Shown here: positions 23,941 through 35,900 of the stretch, piece after piece | Numbering within the stretch: position 1 is the stretch's first letter | Layout of the letters: the number at the start of each line of letters is the position of its first letter | Assembly: GCA_029582265.1 (NCBI GenBank) | Contig: CM055837.1 | Location: 4,573,148 to 4,637,147 of the forward strand | DNA length: 64,000 bases | Direction: 5' to 3' | Origin: Zoroaster sp. YZ-2022 | Lineage: Eukaryota; Echinodermata; Asteroidea; Forcipulatida; Zoroasteridae | The notes under the pieces: generated by a model | Database searches by the model: none | What the model was told of the DNA's origin: nothing | What the model saw: only the letters and a program-made list of their open reading frames with translations | Position numbers and translations under genes: made by a program

Positions 23941-25821
23941 ACTTTGTAGAATATCTCCTTTCAAAGTATTTATTTTCCTTTCCAAAAAGAAATTACCAAT
24001 GTTATGAAGGAAACCGAAAATGCCGATAAAAAAGCGAAAAACACTGGCGTTACATCTTTAATTGGCCTGGAATCTGCGAATCCCTTTTCCAAGTCAATTA
24101 TGAACCGGGATTTTTTAATTTAAAAAAAAAAAATTATTTTAGATTGCGGAATCATTATATTGATTTAGTCGGCAGAAAGGCTCGGACCCCATTAAACCAG
24201 AAATAAACGGCGGCAATACAAAGGCAAATCGCACTCAAACAAGACATCAAACGATCAATATTCCTCATAGACCCTACTCCCCACCCCCCCCCCCCCGTAA
24301 GTATATGTGTTCGAGATAGGCAAAGCAGGACAAACGTCACATTGATGCAACATCACTAAATCCTCTTATATCCCCTGGCGGCATTGTTCGTTCAGAACGT
24401 GTCAGTGGGGACAGTGGAGTCCGTTTAATTAATAAGTACCAGATCATAAATAGCTGAATATGGTCCGTGGGATTCATTTCTAATAAATGGCTTGATGAGA
24501 GAGGATATAGGAGCGGAAGGTTATGCATTCCATTGCTGAGGGGTGTTCTTGGCATATGGAATTTACTCATTTCTATAACTCTCTTTATAGGTGTTGTTTA
24601 TAAGCCGATAGAGATGACACAAGGGACCCTCTTATTATGCAGTTGACTCAGTGGTCCGGTTTGTGGCTGAAAAAGAGGGGGCGCGCAGGGCACCCCCCCC
24701 CCCCGTAGTAACGCCACTGGAGGAACACTCCATAAACGAGGTCACGATGTCACCGCTTTCACGAAGGGACGGGCATGTTGAATATGATTATTATTATAAT
24801 TTTTTAACATTGTATTCTACTATCCTGATAGGCCAACACAGACAAAACGGCTTAATTTCTTAATTACGTTAATTATGTTAGGAGCTGACTGTACTTCTCA
24901 CCAATGCTTTCTTCGTTTACACGAAGAGACATAACATGTATGCGGCATCTTAACCCTCGGGCATAAGTGTTTGTGCATCTACATTTTCACAAGGGAACGG
25001 GCATCTTTTCCCAATGATTGTGTGCAAATGTATGAATAATAACGAGATTCTAGTATGCCTATAGTTTGTATTTTAAAGAATCATATGAAAGAGGCAGATA
25101 TTATAATTTTTTAAATAGTGCATACATTATTATCGTAGTTTTTAATTAAGAGGAACTTCAAGTGCGACTATTTTAAAACATTCCGTTCTGTGTTATTACA
25201 TGACCTTCCCACTGGCGTGAATACGATGATGACGTGATCCAACCTGGGCAATGGAACACATGACTACGTAGGGTAAATCCAGCATGATCATTGATTGCCA
25301 AAGGGGACCTATACCCCTTAGTGTTCCCCCAATCCCCCCTCCGACCTCCAACTTGATCCATCAATGCCTTATATATCTGAATAATTTATGAATGATAGGC
25401 CTATAGAGGATACGTTCTTACAATATTTATTCCTGCGACCCTCGACGCTGGGCAGATCTGTATAGCATACTCCTATTATGATAATCCAATGAGGGTCAAT
25501 AATCACACTACACTACCTTATTCTCTGAAATGACAAGGCGTTTCCGGAGTAACTGATGAGAGCAATATTACATTCGATCCCAGTCCCTGCGGCTTTGAAC
25601 TCATTTCTCTATCAACTCTGTCAAAAAAAACTATAGCGGGAATAGTAGTGTGTAGTAACCGAAAGGGCGTGATGGAAGCCGAAACAAAAGACGGGCGTGT
25701 CGATATTTGCAAGAGCGAAGGGCAGCGGGGATCTTTACTGCTAACCTCAGTTATTAAAATGTCAACAACATTGTATAAAGGTACATTTTCCAGCTGCAAT
25801 GGCGAGTAGCCAGATCACATC
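23941..25821. other. Spacer without recognised genes
   Basis: AT-rich spacer with homopolymers (A-run near 24121, C-runs near 24288 and 24690). ORFs are at most about 93 codons, overlap on both strands and match no family I know. No host exon with splice sites was found. Confidence 0.5.
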
Positions 25822-26045
25822 TTAAAGGGGCAGTATCGTCACGATCAGAGCAGACATTCGACAGGGCATGGAAACGGTATTCTATAGTTTTAGATAGAGA
25901 CCGCAGCCACACGGTAATGCTCTTATCGCGTCATAGGCCAGTGCATGCTCGTGGGGTATTACTTTCAACCACTGAGTTCAAACTACTACTAGGGCACCGA
26001 TTCCATGCCCTGTCGGCTCAGATCGTGACGATATTGTTCCTTTAA
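25822..26045. mobile_element. TTAA-flanked MITE, family A, copy 3
   Basis: Perfect TTAA at both ends (25822-25825 and 26042-26045). Terminal repeats 'AGGGGCAGTATCGTCACGATC' and 'GATCGTGACGATATTGTTCCT'. The core keeps 'gacagggcatggaaacggt' and its inverted partner 'ccgattccatgccctgtc'. Confidence 0.85.
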
Positions 26046-26072
26046 TTCAAGGGAATTTAAACATTGGGAAGA

Positions 26073-26284
26073 TTTGCAGTAACACCATGTATATCCCTTA
26101 TGAGTTAGAATTAATAGTGTTGGTTTTAAGAAGAACCAGTGGTTTGACAATTTAAATCACCTTGCCAAACCAGCCGGTCCTCTGAACCAACATAATTATT
26201 ACAACTACAGTTGCAGAATATTGTCAAACCACCGGTTCTTCTCAGAACCAACACTATTCGAAATATTACATGGTGCTCCCGCAA
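26073..26284. repeat. Foldback element (TTGCGGTGACACCATG family)
   Basis: Arms: 'ttgcagtaacaccatgta .. aatagtgttggtttt .. ggtttgacaat' and 'attgtcaaaccaccggttct .. aaccaacactatt .. acatggtgctcccgcaa'. Shares its tips and the GTTCTT..AAGAAC inner motif with the hairpin at 46989-47234 and the fragments at about 2.2 and 37.1 kb. Confidence 0.75.
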
Positions 26285-27321
26285 ACCTTCCTCCTACTGT
26301 TTCCATCCGTGCAAAGCTTCAAATCCTACTTGTCAGCAATCTAAAAAATATTTATCAAAGTTATGTGTCACTGTCTATTTTTCAGTAGTATTTCCTGTGT
26401 TACCGGCTATCTAGGAATCCCTGTTTTCTTTGTGGACTATCGTACCATTTAATTCATTCGTTTATCATTCACCAATCGTCCTTTAATCTCTCAAAGGAGA
26501 AATGCTATAAAGAAACCAATCTTGCAATTGAATCCGATTGACAATCACACCTCTCGTCTTGACAAAAAAATCACCATAGAGACACTCAAATCTCATCGCA
26601 TTATGGTTTGGCGTCATTTTGACACTCCACTGTAATTCCTTCTGCCGGGAGCGCCTTTGAAGTTTTTGTACTTAATGTTTTCCTCTAAAGTGTTAAAAAA
26701 AATATATATATCAGTATAGGCCTACATAAAAAAACATATGTATCTTGAGATTTATTTATATATTTATCGGAATTTATAAAGTTATGGATCTAAATGCTTC
26801 TACCCTTGATTAAGGGTGACAATTTTACGAACAAAAATAAAGTTGATCCAGTATTAAACATTGTTTCATAAAAGAAATAACATTGTAAAGGAAGATGGGT
26901 CTAAATTATATTGATGGTACTCGGGCAGTAACTAATTAATTCACTTAAATATGGAGTTACAGTTTCTCAGGCATTTTATGTTACGAAAATGATTTATTTG
27001 AAAGTAATAATTACTTCTTTTCAACAAGGAAAAAGACAATTATTTAATAGTTAAGAGTATTATTTTTCACTGGAAAACAGGAAGCATTTTCTCCTTTCTT
27101 TAGTCTTTTTTGAGGAAACCAAAAGTCGTCATAACAGGAACAAGCCTTTCAACGTTGAATAAATATTACCAACAAGTTGGAAACACAGTCATAATAGTAC
27201 AGTCAGCACCGTGGTGTTATTTTTCATGATCAAGGTGAATGAGATCCCGTGGGTGGTTTTCGGAAATGTTCATTTTAAAATCAATTGCGCAAGACTGGGG
27301 TTGAACAATTTAGATTGGTGA
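26285..27321. other. Spacer without recognised genes
   Basis: AT-rich sequence with no ORF of interest, no matching repeat elsewhere in the window and no clear splice-flanked exon. Confidence 0.45.
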
Positions 27322-28183
27322 TTCAGACTGATTAATTGTTTGGGATTGAATGGGGTATTTGATCCAACAATGTGTTGACAATGTTTATGTCTCACTGTCT
27401 ATCCATGGTTGCCTGTGCTGTGACTCTGGCTGGTGCACCACAGTCGAGTACATTATAATTATACATATTTAAATATATGCAGAATATGGGCGTTACCTTA
27501 AAAATCTTGTCATGAATTAAATCTAAGCATGGCGCGAATCACGTGAACTCGGGCTGATGATTTGATTGGGACGCACGACGCAGTAACTGTCCCACCTAAT
27601 TATTATGCAAACGATTTGCCAATGGCGATGGGTGCATTTTTGCGACCGTAACCAGATACATGTTTGGGCTTTGGTCATTGGTTAAGCGGTTTCGCAAGTT
27701 CGGTTGTACTGCGATGACATCATGGTTCTGACCAAACATAAACCTAACATTGTGATCGGTTACGCTTAGTTTCAAGATGGCAGATTGTAAAAAGTGTTAA
27801 AACATGATTAAATGATTGTTTGTATACCATTATATCTTTCAAGTTACTAGCACTCACGAGTAAGTTCTATTTTGAGAAACGTTGATGATTGAACATGTCA
27901 CAAACTGAAAACAATTGTTGTTACATTCGCATTTTCGCGAAGCTGTGCCCTTTTGTTTCTGGTTAGGGTATATATGTTGCACTCGTGAATGGCGCAATTG
28001 CACGTGTCTCTCAGGTAAGCGCTGGCAATTTATTGTGACGCTTGTAGATGGGTATATCCATGTCATTACCGGCTCTAAAGCACTCATGCGTGAAAATAAA
28101 AAATAATCGCGATATTATCGAATATCGCGATATATGTTTGACGATATATCGTGGATGAAAAAAATCGATATCGCCCAAGCCTA
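27322..28183 (-). mobile_element. Second hAT copy, inverted and truncated
   Basis: Reverse complement of 13310-14170 with only scattered substitutions. It ends at the terminal repeat 'tatcgcccaagccta' (28183). Homology stops at 27322, at the point where copy 1 was hit by the L1, and the other hAT end is not found. The two copies form inverted arms of about 860 bp separated by 13 kb. The shared small ORFs in both arms are conserved only because the DNA is. Confidence 0.85.
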
Positions 28184-29526
28184 CTCTGAGCGTCAGTACG
28201 TGGAACAATGGAACAAATCCGTTGTTCTTGGAGTAATATTAGACTAGATTGGACCTACTACCCAACTTGTACACTTCGTGTATAGTTAAAATAGACTTAC
28301 GATATTTATATAACGGTATCGCATGCTGAACATGTTTCATTTCACGAAAAGAATTCTTGCGAAATATATAATAATTTAAAATATTCCATGACAACTGTTT
28401 AAAAAAAAGTGCGACGGTAGGTGCTTACTTCATCGTTTCAAATAAAGGATACATTTACGGTAAGATGTAATAATTAGGCATATTACCGTTTCTATAATCT
28501 AGCCTTATGTTAACTAAAAGCAATCGGGATGTTTCTATATTTTACAAATCGAAGTTGTGACTGAAATCATAGTTAGCCTATTGCAACATGTCTTGGGTAA
28601 AATTGCATTTTGGGTGTTTCTGGTTCACATTGCAAGCGCCCTTGTTGTTTACAGGTTCCCTCAGGCTTTCGAGCTTACAGTGCTTAAGTGCGCTTTTCTG
28701 AGGCTTCCTTGGTTTCATTACCAGAAATATAAATAAATAAAATAGGCTATCACATGCATTCGGGAAGTACCCCTATGTTGCGTGCTGCAATCACCTACCG
28801 CAGCTGGTATCCTGTTTTGATTGTTGTAAAATTATTATTATTCAAAATCACTACAATGGACGTACCAACGGATAGCTTGGTGGCGCGTAGCGTTACCTAT
28901 AAATAGTGCGAAAAACGTGACATCATCTATTGATGGTTGCGACGATTTGTTCTAATGGGTACATTTTTTAAGTCAAATAAAATAACCAAACTTTTTAAAT
29001 TAATATGTTGTATACTCAGTCAATCAGACAATCCTTTAACTATCATATGGATTTGACATATTTATCCACAAAAAGAGTAACAATGGATTATTCAAAATAT
29101 GACACATTTTTCTCTTTAGTTCAGCGATGTAACCACTTGTCATTAATGGTATCGCCCTATTACGTACAGGCTATATCAGAAGGGGAATTCCATGGAAATA
29201 TCGAGAATTTGAAGTATTATAGAACTTGACTATTTTGTTCTAATTTGGTGATTTACTTTGGGAATATAATGTTTGAATGATACAGCAAGTTCAAAACATC
29301 AACAAGCAGATATCGCAGACGTGTAAGTTGAGTTACTGGTTTTCGTTTTTTTCTCGAAAAACGTTATTTCATGGCTCGACCCATGGAGGTAGAATAAGCT
29401 CCTCCATGCTCGACCATAGGCATAGTATAAGCCTATGCTATGGCATAGATAGGCATGATTGATCATTGATAGTAGCTAGAAGTACTTCACTCCTTCAACT
29501 TCTTCATTCGTATACACTGCGTCAGA
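28184..29526. other. Spacer; only a candidate kappaB site noted
   Basis: No coding family recognised. ORFs of 60-75 codons lack motifs. One GGGGAATTCC word is listed separately. Confidence 0.4.
29182..29191. promoter_or_regulatory. Candidate NF-kappaB binding site
   Basis: GGGGAATTCC matches the consensus GGGRNNYYCC at every position and lies about 2.3 kb upstream of the A20 start codon. Vertebrate A20 is an NF-kappaB target, so the site is plausible, but a single match of this kind can arise by chance. Confidence 0.3.
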
Positions 29527-30480
29527 GTTCTACCGATGAAACCGTTCTAAATTTCCCCCCTTATATGTTGAATAAAATGATGCATGTTTCCACCATTTCC
29601 CTTCCTGTTTTCGGTTTTTGTGTAATTAGGCAGTTTCATGAAAATTTGAAGTTGCTTCAATGCTTTTAAATGTCATATCACTGGATAGAACAAAAAATTA
29701 GAAAGAAAATGAGGGGTCAATTGTCATACTAAGTTAACCCTATGCAAAGTTACGAATTTTTGTTGATTTAAATATTTGGTAATTTTTAAGATCCAGTTTC
29801 ATTTGAAAAGTTGTGACCGGATTTGCCTGCAATGTATCCTTGTACTTACTAACAAAGTCTATTTTGCGCAAGTTGCACTGTTTTTGTGCCAACGTTACAG
29901 TTGGCATGGACTGATCAATTAAGATAACCACGATGTGTAGTATCCATTTATCGACACTAGAAGTGACTACATCTGTAGACTACCCTTTATATTAGAATTT
30001 TACCATGAAAGTTCGGCGGGTCACAACTTCGACAGAAAAAAAGGATATGAAAAATAGCGCCACCATCGGCGGTTTGCGTGAATCTGCCTAGTGTAATCTC
30101 ATGATGGTCGCCAGGCCCCTTGGCCTTGATTACGTAAAATTTTACCTGAAAATGGTGATATTTCCCACTTGTTTTTGCTTTGGTGGCTAACGTTCATGCA
30201 CACATATACAGGCAGCTGTCAGACATTTCCATCTGTAGCATGTGTGCGAATACGAATACTGATATGCGCGCAAACTTCGTACATGTCTGACAGCTGCCTG
30301 TAGTGTATGTGTGCATGAACGTTAGCCACTGAAGCAAAAACAAGTGGGAAATATCACTATTTTCAGGTAAAATGGGCGAAAATGGGAAGGGAAATGGTAG
30401 AAAAGTGCATCATTTTATTCAACATATTAATTGTAATTTGTATGGGGGGGAAATGAAGTTTAATCGGGATGACCCGATGT
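29527..30480. mobile_element. Long foldback / TIR element with an internal insertion
   Basis: The right arm (about 30281-30475, read inward) is continuous. Its reverse complement is found in two pieces: an outer one at about 29545-29612 ('gttgaataaaatgatgca', 'accatttcccttcc') and an inner one at about 30139-30228 ('attttacctgaaaatggtga', 'ggctaacgttcatgcacaca', 'caggcagctgtcagacat'). Some 530 bp without a counterpart separate them. The inner hairpin (30139-30373) has arms of about 90 bp. No transposase ORF. Confidence 0.7.
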
Positions 30481-30859
30481 AGTATATAACATAATGCAAG
30501 GAGAGGGGGCTTGAGAGCTAGCATTATAGGAGCTTTGACGTTCTTACTTCAGCCAAAGTATATGTGTGCATTGACACGACAATGCACGCACTACATATTA
30601 TTTTACTAGTGAAGTCCATAACTTGACAATAGCCCCCATTATTATTGAGTGACTGACAAACTTTTAAAAATCTCATCGAGACCGTCAACAACATATTCTT
30701 ATTTTCTTGAACTTTAGACTAAAGTGAGGCCGAAGCCGGCACCCGCTAAAGCCCGAGGAAGGGTGGCTTTCGGAGCAAAAATAAATAATTAAACTGTAAT
30801 AAAAATAATAATTTTGGAAAAAAGTTTTGATTGTTCATGAACCTGTTAACTTTGTTATA

Positions 30860-31265
30860 AGACTTGTATGACTTGGACTTGGACTTGGACTACAGTCTGT
30901 CTTTGAGTCATATTTTTAGTGACTCGGACTCAGACTTCGTGTACAATGACTCGGACTCAGACGCTGGCTTTAAACCCATGGAACTTGGAAGGTGACTCAA
31001 TATGAAGACATTCCCTTGTATTGTATTGAATAATTGATCATTATAATAAAATATTTACCAGTACTACACTCATCATAAGTTTGTAATGGGTGTAGTATCG
31101 TCACAGTAAAACAGAAATTAAATATTAGGTCGTCTGCATTCAAATCTTGGTATTCTTGCAATAGTAAAAAAAAATTAAAGACTTGACTCAGACTCGACCT
31201 TTGTGACTCTAGACACAGACTTGACACTGAGGACTTGAACTCGAGGTTTGAAGACTTGAATACAA
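30860..31265. repeat. Degenerate GACT-rich repeats
   Basis: Two stretches of loosely repeated 'gacttggactc' words (about 30870-30975 in one sense and 31180-31270 in a related composition). They look like decayed short-period satellite rather than coding sequence. Confidence 0.45.
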
Positions 31266-31478
31266 GTCTGCATATTATTAACAAATAAATATAAAATGTT
31301 CCATTTTGCCTTATTATTTTAATTATATTTACATGTGTTATCTTTTTCTTGCAGGTCTTATTACTGATGATTATATGTAAGTTATAACAGACGTATATAA
31401 CTTGTATATATTAACAAGTCATCCTTCATATTAGCTTAAAATACTAGTTCAAAGATTCAAACTGTAAGGTCACTTAAG

Positions 31479-32893
31479 ATGGCACCAAAAGACAGGGCAG
31501 ATCAAATTGAGCAGCGATCACCCCTTCGGCTGCCAAACAAGATCTCTGATGCTAGCCCAGTTATCACCAGCAAGTTGAGATATCACATCAAGGAGGAGAT
31601 AGAAAAGTACAGGTATGTTTAAACAAAAATCTTCTTTTTTGCATTTTTAAAATTGCTTTTATAGGTCTGTATTAAAGACATAAGTAACACATTCACAGAG
31701 AGTTCAAACTGTTCAAAATTACATCATTTATAAGGTCCATATAAGGCTAGGACATAACGCTGTGCGTTTTTGATTATTTCAGGAACCGGATACCCAAAAT
31801 TGGAAATCTTAGGATACCCGGGTAAACAATTTTGTAAAAACGCAAAAGTTTCTCTTGTTTTATTAGAGTCACAATAAATATGGACTTAATGTTATAAATT
31901 CCTGTCACTATATTAAAAACACTTATCCAGAATTGCGGTCATCATGTTTGATCCCTAGTGCAGCTATATATTTTTTTATAAACAAGATCAAGGCGCTGTA
32001 CATTAATATCCCTGCTCATCGAGCTCATAAATCATTCCTGAAACCATCTCAGCTCACTGGGGAGAATACAGCTCAATTGCTGCCGTTTCAGCGCATAGGG
32101 CTAATCAAACACAACAACCAACTCACAGGTAGCCATTTACTCCTGGGTGGAGAGAAGCAATTATGATAAAGTGTCTTGCTCAAGGACACAATCACCATGG
32201 TCGCAGCCAGGATTTGAACCCACATTCTGATGACTCGGCCATCAGAACACAAATCCAACGCACTAAATTGCTCGACCATGGCACTCCACCATAACCCATA
32301 GACATAAATGTCTGTTGCCATCAGGTATCACCAGTCTTGAATCAGTTCCTGGTTGATTGATCCATTTCAGGTAATTTAATATAGATATTTATTTAGGAAT
32401 GTAATCTTAATTATCAATCCAGGGCTTTTTCTTTTTTTCTTTCTTGAGACTCAAATTTTTATTTGAGTGGGTATGAAACTATTTTCTTTAGATCTTTTGG
32501 AGTTGGAGTCTTTCTCAAGTCCATGATGCATCGTATCTGTTTTATTTTTATTTTCCATCTGTTAACAGGCGTGATGCTGTACTGCCTCACTTTTTCCTCC
32601 ATATGGCAACCTTGACAACCCTCCTACCACCTCACTGGGAGAGTTTCCCGGCAGACCTCAAGATGTTTGTTGAAAAGGAAATGTTTGATCCGGTCCTCAA
32701 ACACATCCTTGAGTCAGAGGAGTTATTGAATTGGTGCCCCACAGTCAGGAAAGTGCATCCCCTGATAACACCAGGTATGTACAGGGAGATGGGAATTATC
32801 CAATTCTTAAGTCATTTTTATTAATTCTTTATAAATGCATTTTGATAAGAGCATTTGAAAGCCAGTAAAGAACTATAGAATTTGAAGGTTTCT

Positions 32894-32932
<39 letters not shown>

Positions 32933-35900
32933 GCGGGGAGCAGGCATTATAACTCTGAAACTGTGTCTATTAAATAGATAAAAAACAAAACTGCCAATAT
33001 ATAAATGTATGACTTTTTCATATTTAAAAACATTTTGATGAATAAAGAGTTACAAAAAAGGGGAGAAAAATCATTTTAACGAATAAGAATTTCTCTCAGC
33101 TGGTTATGAAAATGATCCACTTTCAGGATTGAAATCCACATCTGACGGTTTATGATCTAGTGGTTACTTTTGTAGAAAATTTTTAAATGTTTCTTTTTTT
33201 TTAAATAAGTTCATGTTACGATCCTCAGGTGATGGCAATTGTCTTCTGCATGCTGTGTCCCTGGCTCTCTGGGCTGTTGAAGATGATGAACTGCTGTTGC
33301 GTACTGCTCTTTATCAGCTCTTAAAAGAAGGGGAAAATGAGAGGAATTTTTTACGTTGGCAACGAGAGCGCATGAGGGTTGATGCGGGCATTCCCGGAAG
33401 TGGTCTGATGTATAATAGTACAGTGAGTTTAAATTTCATTCAACAGAGATATTCACCTCAGTATACTCTTGAAATAATAAATAGAACTAACGGTTCTACA
33501 TTTTAACCATTCAAAACTTCATATGTACTGGCCTGTTGTGGGCAGATATTTTGAAATTATAAAATAAGTGTATGACATAATGAATTTATTACTTTAACCC
33601 TAACCTTCCCAAATCCTCCAAAATCCTCTGCTAGATTGAAGGATTTGGTTATTGGGAAATTGCAGTGGTGAAGGATTTTGAAGGATTGAGGGCAGATGTG
33701 ATTATTTGCTTGGTGGATTATGGAGGATTGAGGTTATGTGGAAATTGCAGTGGTGAAGGATTTTGAAGGATTGAGGGCAGATGTGATTATTTGCTTGGTG
33801 GATTATGGAGGATTGAGGTTATCAGGCTGTATTTGACACTGGGTGAAAATGGAGGATTGAGGTTATTAGGGCATACTTGCCTTCCTTCCTCCATGGTAAA
33901 TGTACATCCAGGTTTGTTGTAGTTATTGCAAGGTCAGTGCTTGGGACAGTGGACAATGTTTATTGCTCCATGCATGCAGGGAGGGTCCCTGGCCCTGGGC
34001 CATGTACATGTATAACAGATTAGAAACACATGTGTGCATACATGTCGTCTGTATAAAATGGTAGTGGTCATTGTGCTTGCTTTACTACTGAAGGATTGTG
34101 GAGGATTCAGGTTATGTGTAAGCAAGTGGGCCTAGGGAGTTAGGGTTAATAATAAAAATGATAAACATTGTCTGCATGTAAACTTACACAGATGAATGAC
34201 GAGTGCACAGGTACACATACTATGTAGAAGGCCACTTGTCCAGTGATGGCAACTGTTTTTCCATAAAATTGCAACAAATTGTTAGACTTTGCAAAAATAA
34301 AATTTCAAAGCACTTCGTTTTGTTCATTTAAATTTAACTGATGAAATATGCATGCCTTTCTAGGAGTGGCGTAGTGAGTGGGAGATTATAAAAGATATTG
34401 CAAGCCCCCAGCGACGCCCAGTCACCGCCCAAGGCCTCCCATTTGAGAGTCTGGAGCAATTCCACGTCTTCATGTTGGCCAACATGCTGCGTCGTCCCAT
34501 TATCGTTGTTGCCCAGGACATGATGCGTAGCCAGTGGGGGCACTCTTTGCAGCCTCAGAACCTTCAAGGTATCTACCTTCCTCTCAACTGGGATCCAAGC
34601 GTATGCTACCATTACCCGATACTCCTTGGTTTCCATATGAATCACTTCACACCACTGCTGTGCACGGCTAAACTCGATTCAGAGGATGACGACAATGATT
34701 ATCTCTTCCCAATCGTCCAGCAAGACTTGACTCCAATGGCAGTGCACTTCCTGGAAGAGAATGAAGAGAAGCAGGAGAATGACATACTTAACAGATACCT
34801 TATCGTTGAGGAAATCATCCACATGGGGAAGAGTTTCGGCAATACTCATGGCCTCCCTGGAGTCAGACTTGTCTCTAAGAGTACCAACCCAGAGCTAGAC
34901 CTCACGATACCCTACCTACAACTTGCAGAGACACACTATCGTTCATACTTAGAAAAAGAATTTGGGAATGCTTCCCAGGTTTTTGAGCCCGCAGGTTTCA
35001 GGGCAAAAGAAGATATGGTTGGTGAAGACAAGGAGAATGCTTATCTGGAACAGGAGAAACCTACATCTTTACCATCTATCAGTCAAAGGATCTTGCAGCA
35101 ACAAGCTAAAAACTCATGGTCGGGGTCAGGCGCACCAGTGAGCCAGCCTTCAGATCAGCAAGCATCTGACGTCCCAGCTTTGCAAAATCCTCCCTTCAAG
35201 AGGGCATTCTCTTTGGTACATCAGAACTGTAAGACAGTTGGGTGCATCTACTACCGATCAGTCAGTACTGGTGAGTACTGCCATGAGTGTTTCCAGAAGA
35301 AAGCGGAAAGTCTTAAGTGTCAGGGAGATGGCTGCCTCAATCCTTCTGAACAGGGTTGCCAAGGTCTCTGCCGGGTCTGTTTTGATCAGAACAAACTAAT
35401 GGCGGGCGCCATCAACAAAGCTACAGCACCTTCTATGAGCAAAATGAGTATCGATCCTATTTCTAATTGCGCTGTTGCAGTCGATGATGTGAATTTTAGA
35501 CCTGGATTGACAGCTGCTGGAAGCAAACCTAGAGTCAACATTTTGGCAACTCGACCTCTGCAAAAGGTCCCTGATGAGAAGGCACCTTCTTCACAATATG
35601 CCGCTGGGGCATCCAGCACACCATCCCATGACAAAGCAGGCATAATCCCAGGTCAAACTCAAAGTCCATACGATGAACTCAACTCCTTTGTTGTCCACCA
35701 GAAGCTGGCTATTAAGAAATGTATCATCCCCGAGTGTCCCTTGACAGGCCAACCTAAAATGAATGATATGTGCAGCAAGTGTTACAATGAAAGTATCGAA
35801 ATAGAACGTAAACTAAAGACAAAGCAAGTTAGTCAGCATACAACTACAACAACCAACACAACCAGCAGCGGTGCATGTGGGCTTGCTGAAGCTGCAGCAA

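Noticed and set aside
13294..28208. Conserved small ORFs at 13.3-13.6 kb and again at 27.9-28.2 kb
   Set aside because: They lie in the two copies of the same noncoding hAT element and contain no recognisable domain; conservation reflects recent DNA copying.
32603..32824. 73-codon ORF with a natural ATG taken as a separate gene
   Set aside because: It is A20 exon 2 (32569-32774) plus intron read-through; the splice donor at 32775 is clear.
33594..33610. TTAACCCTAACC read as telomere-like repeats
   Set aside because: Only one or two units are present and they form the inverted ends of a TTAA MITE, so no interstitial telomere.
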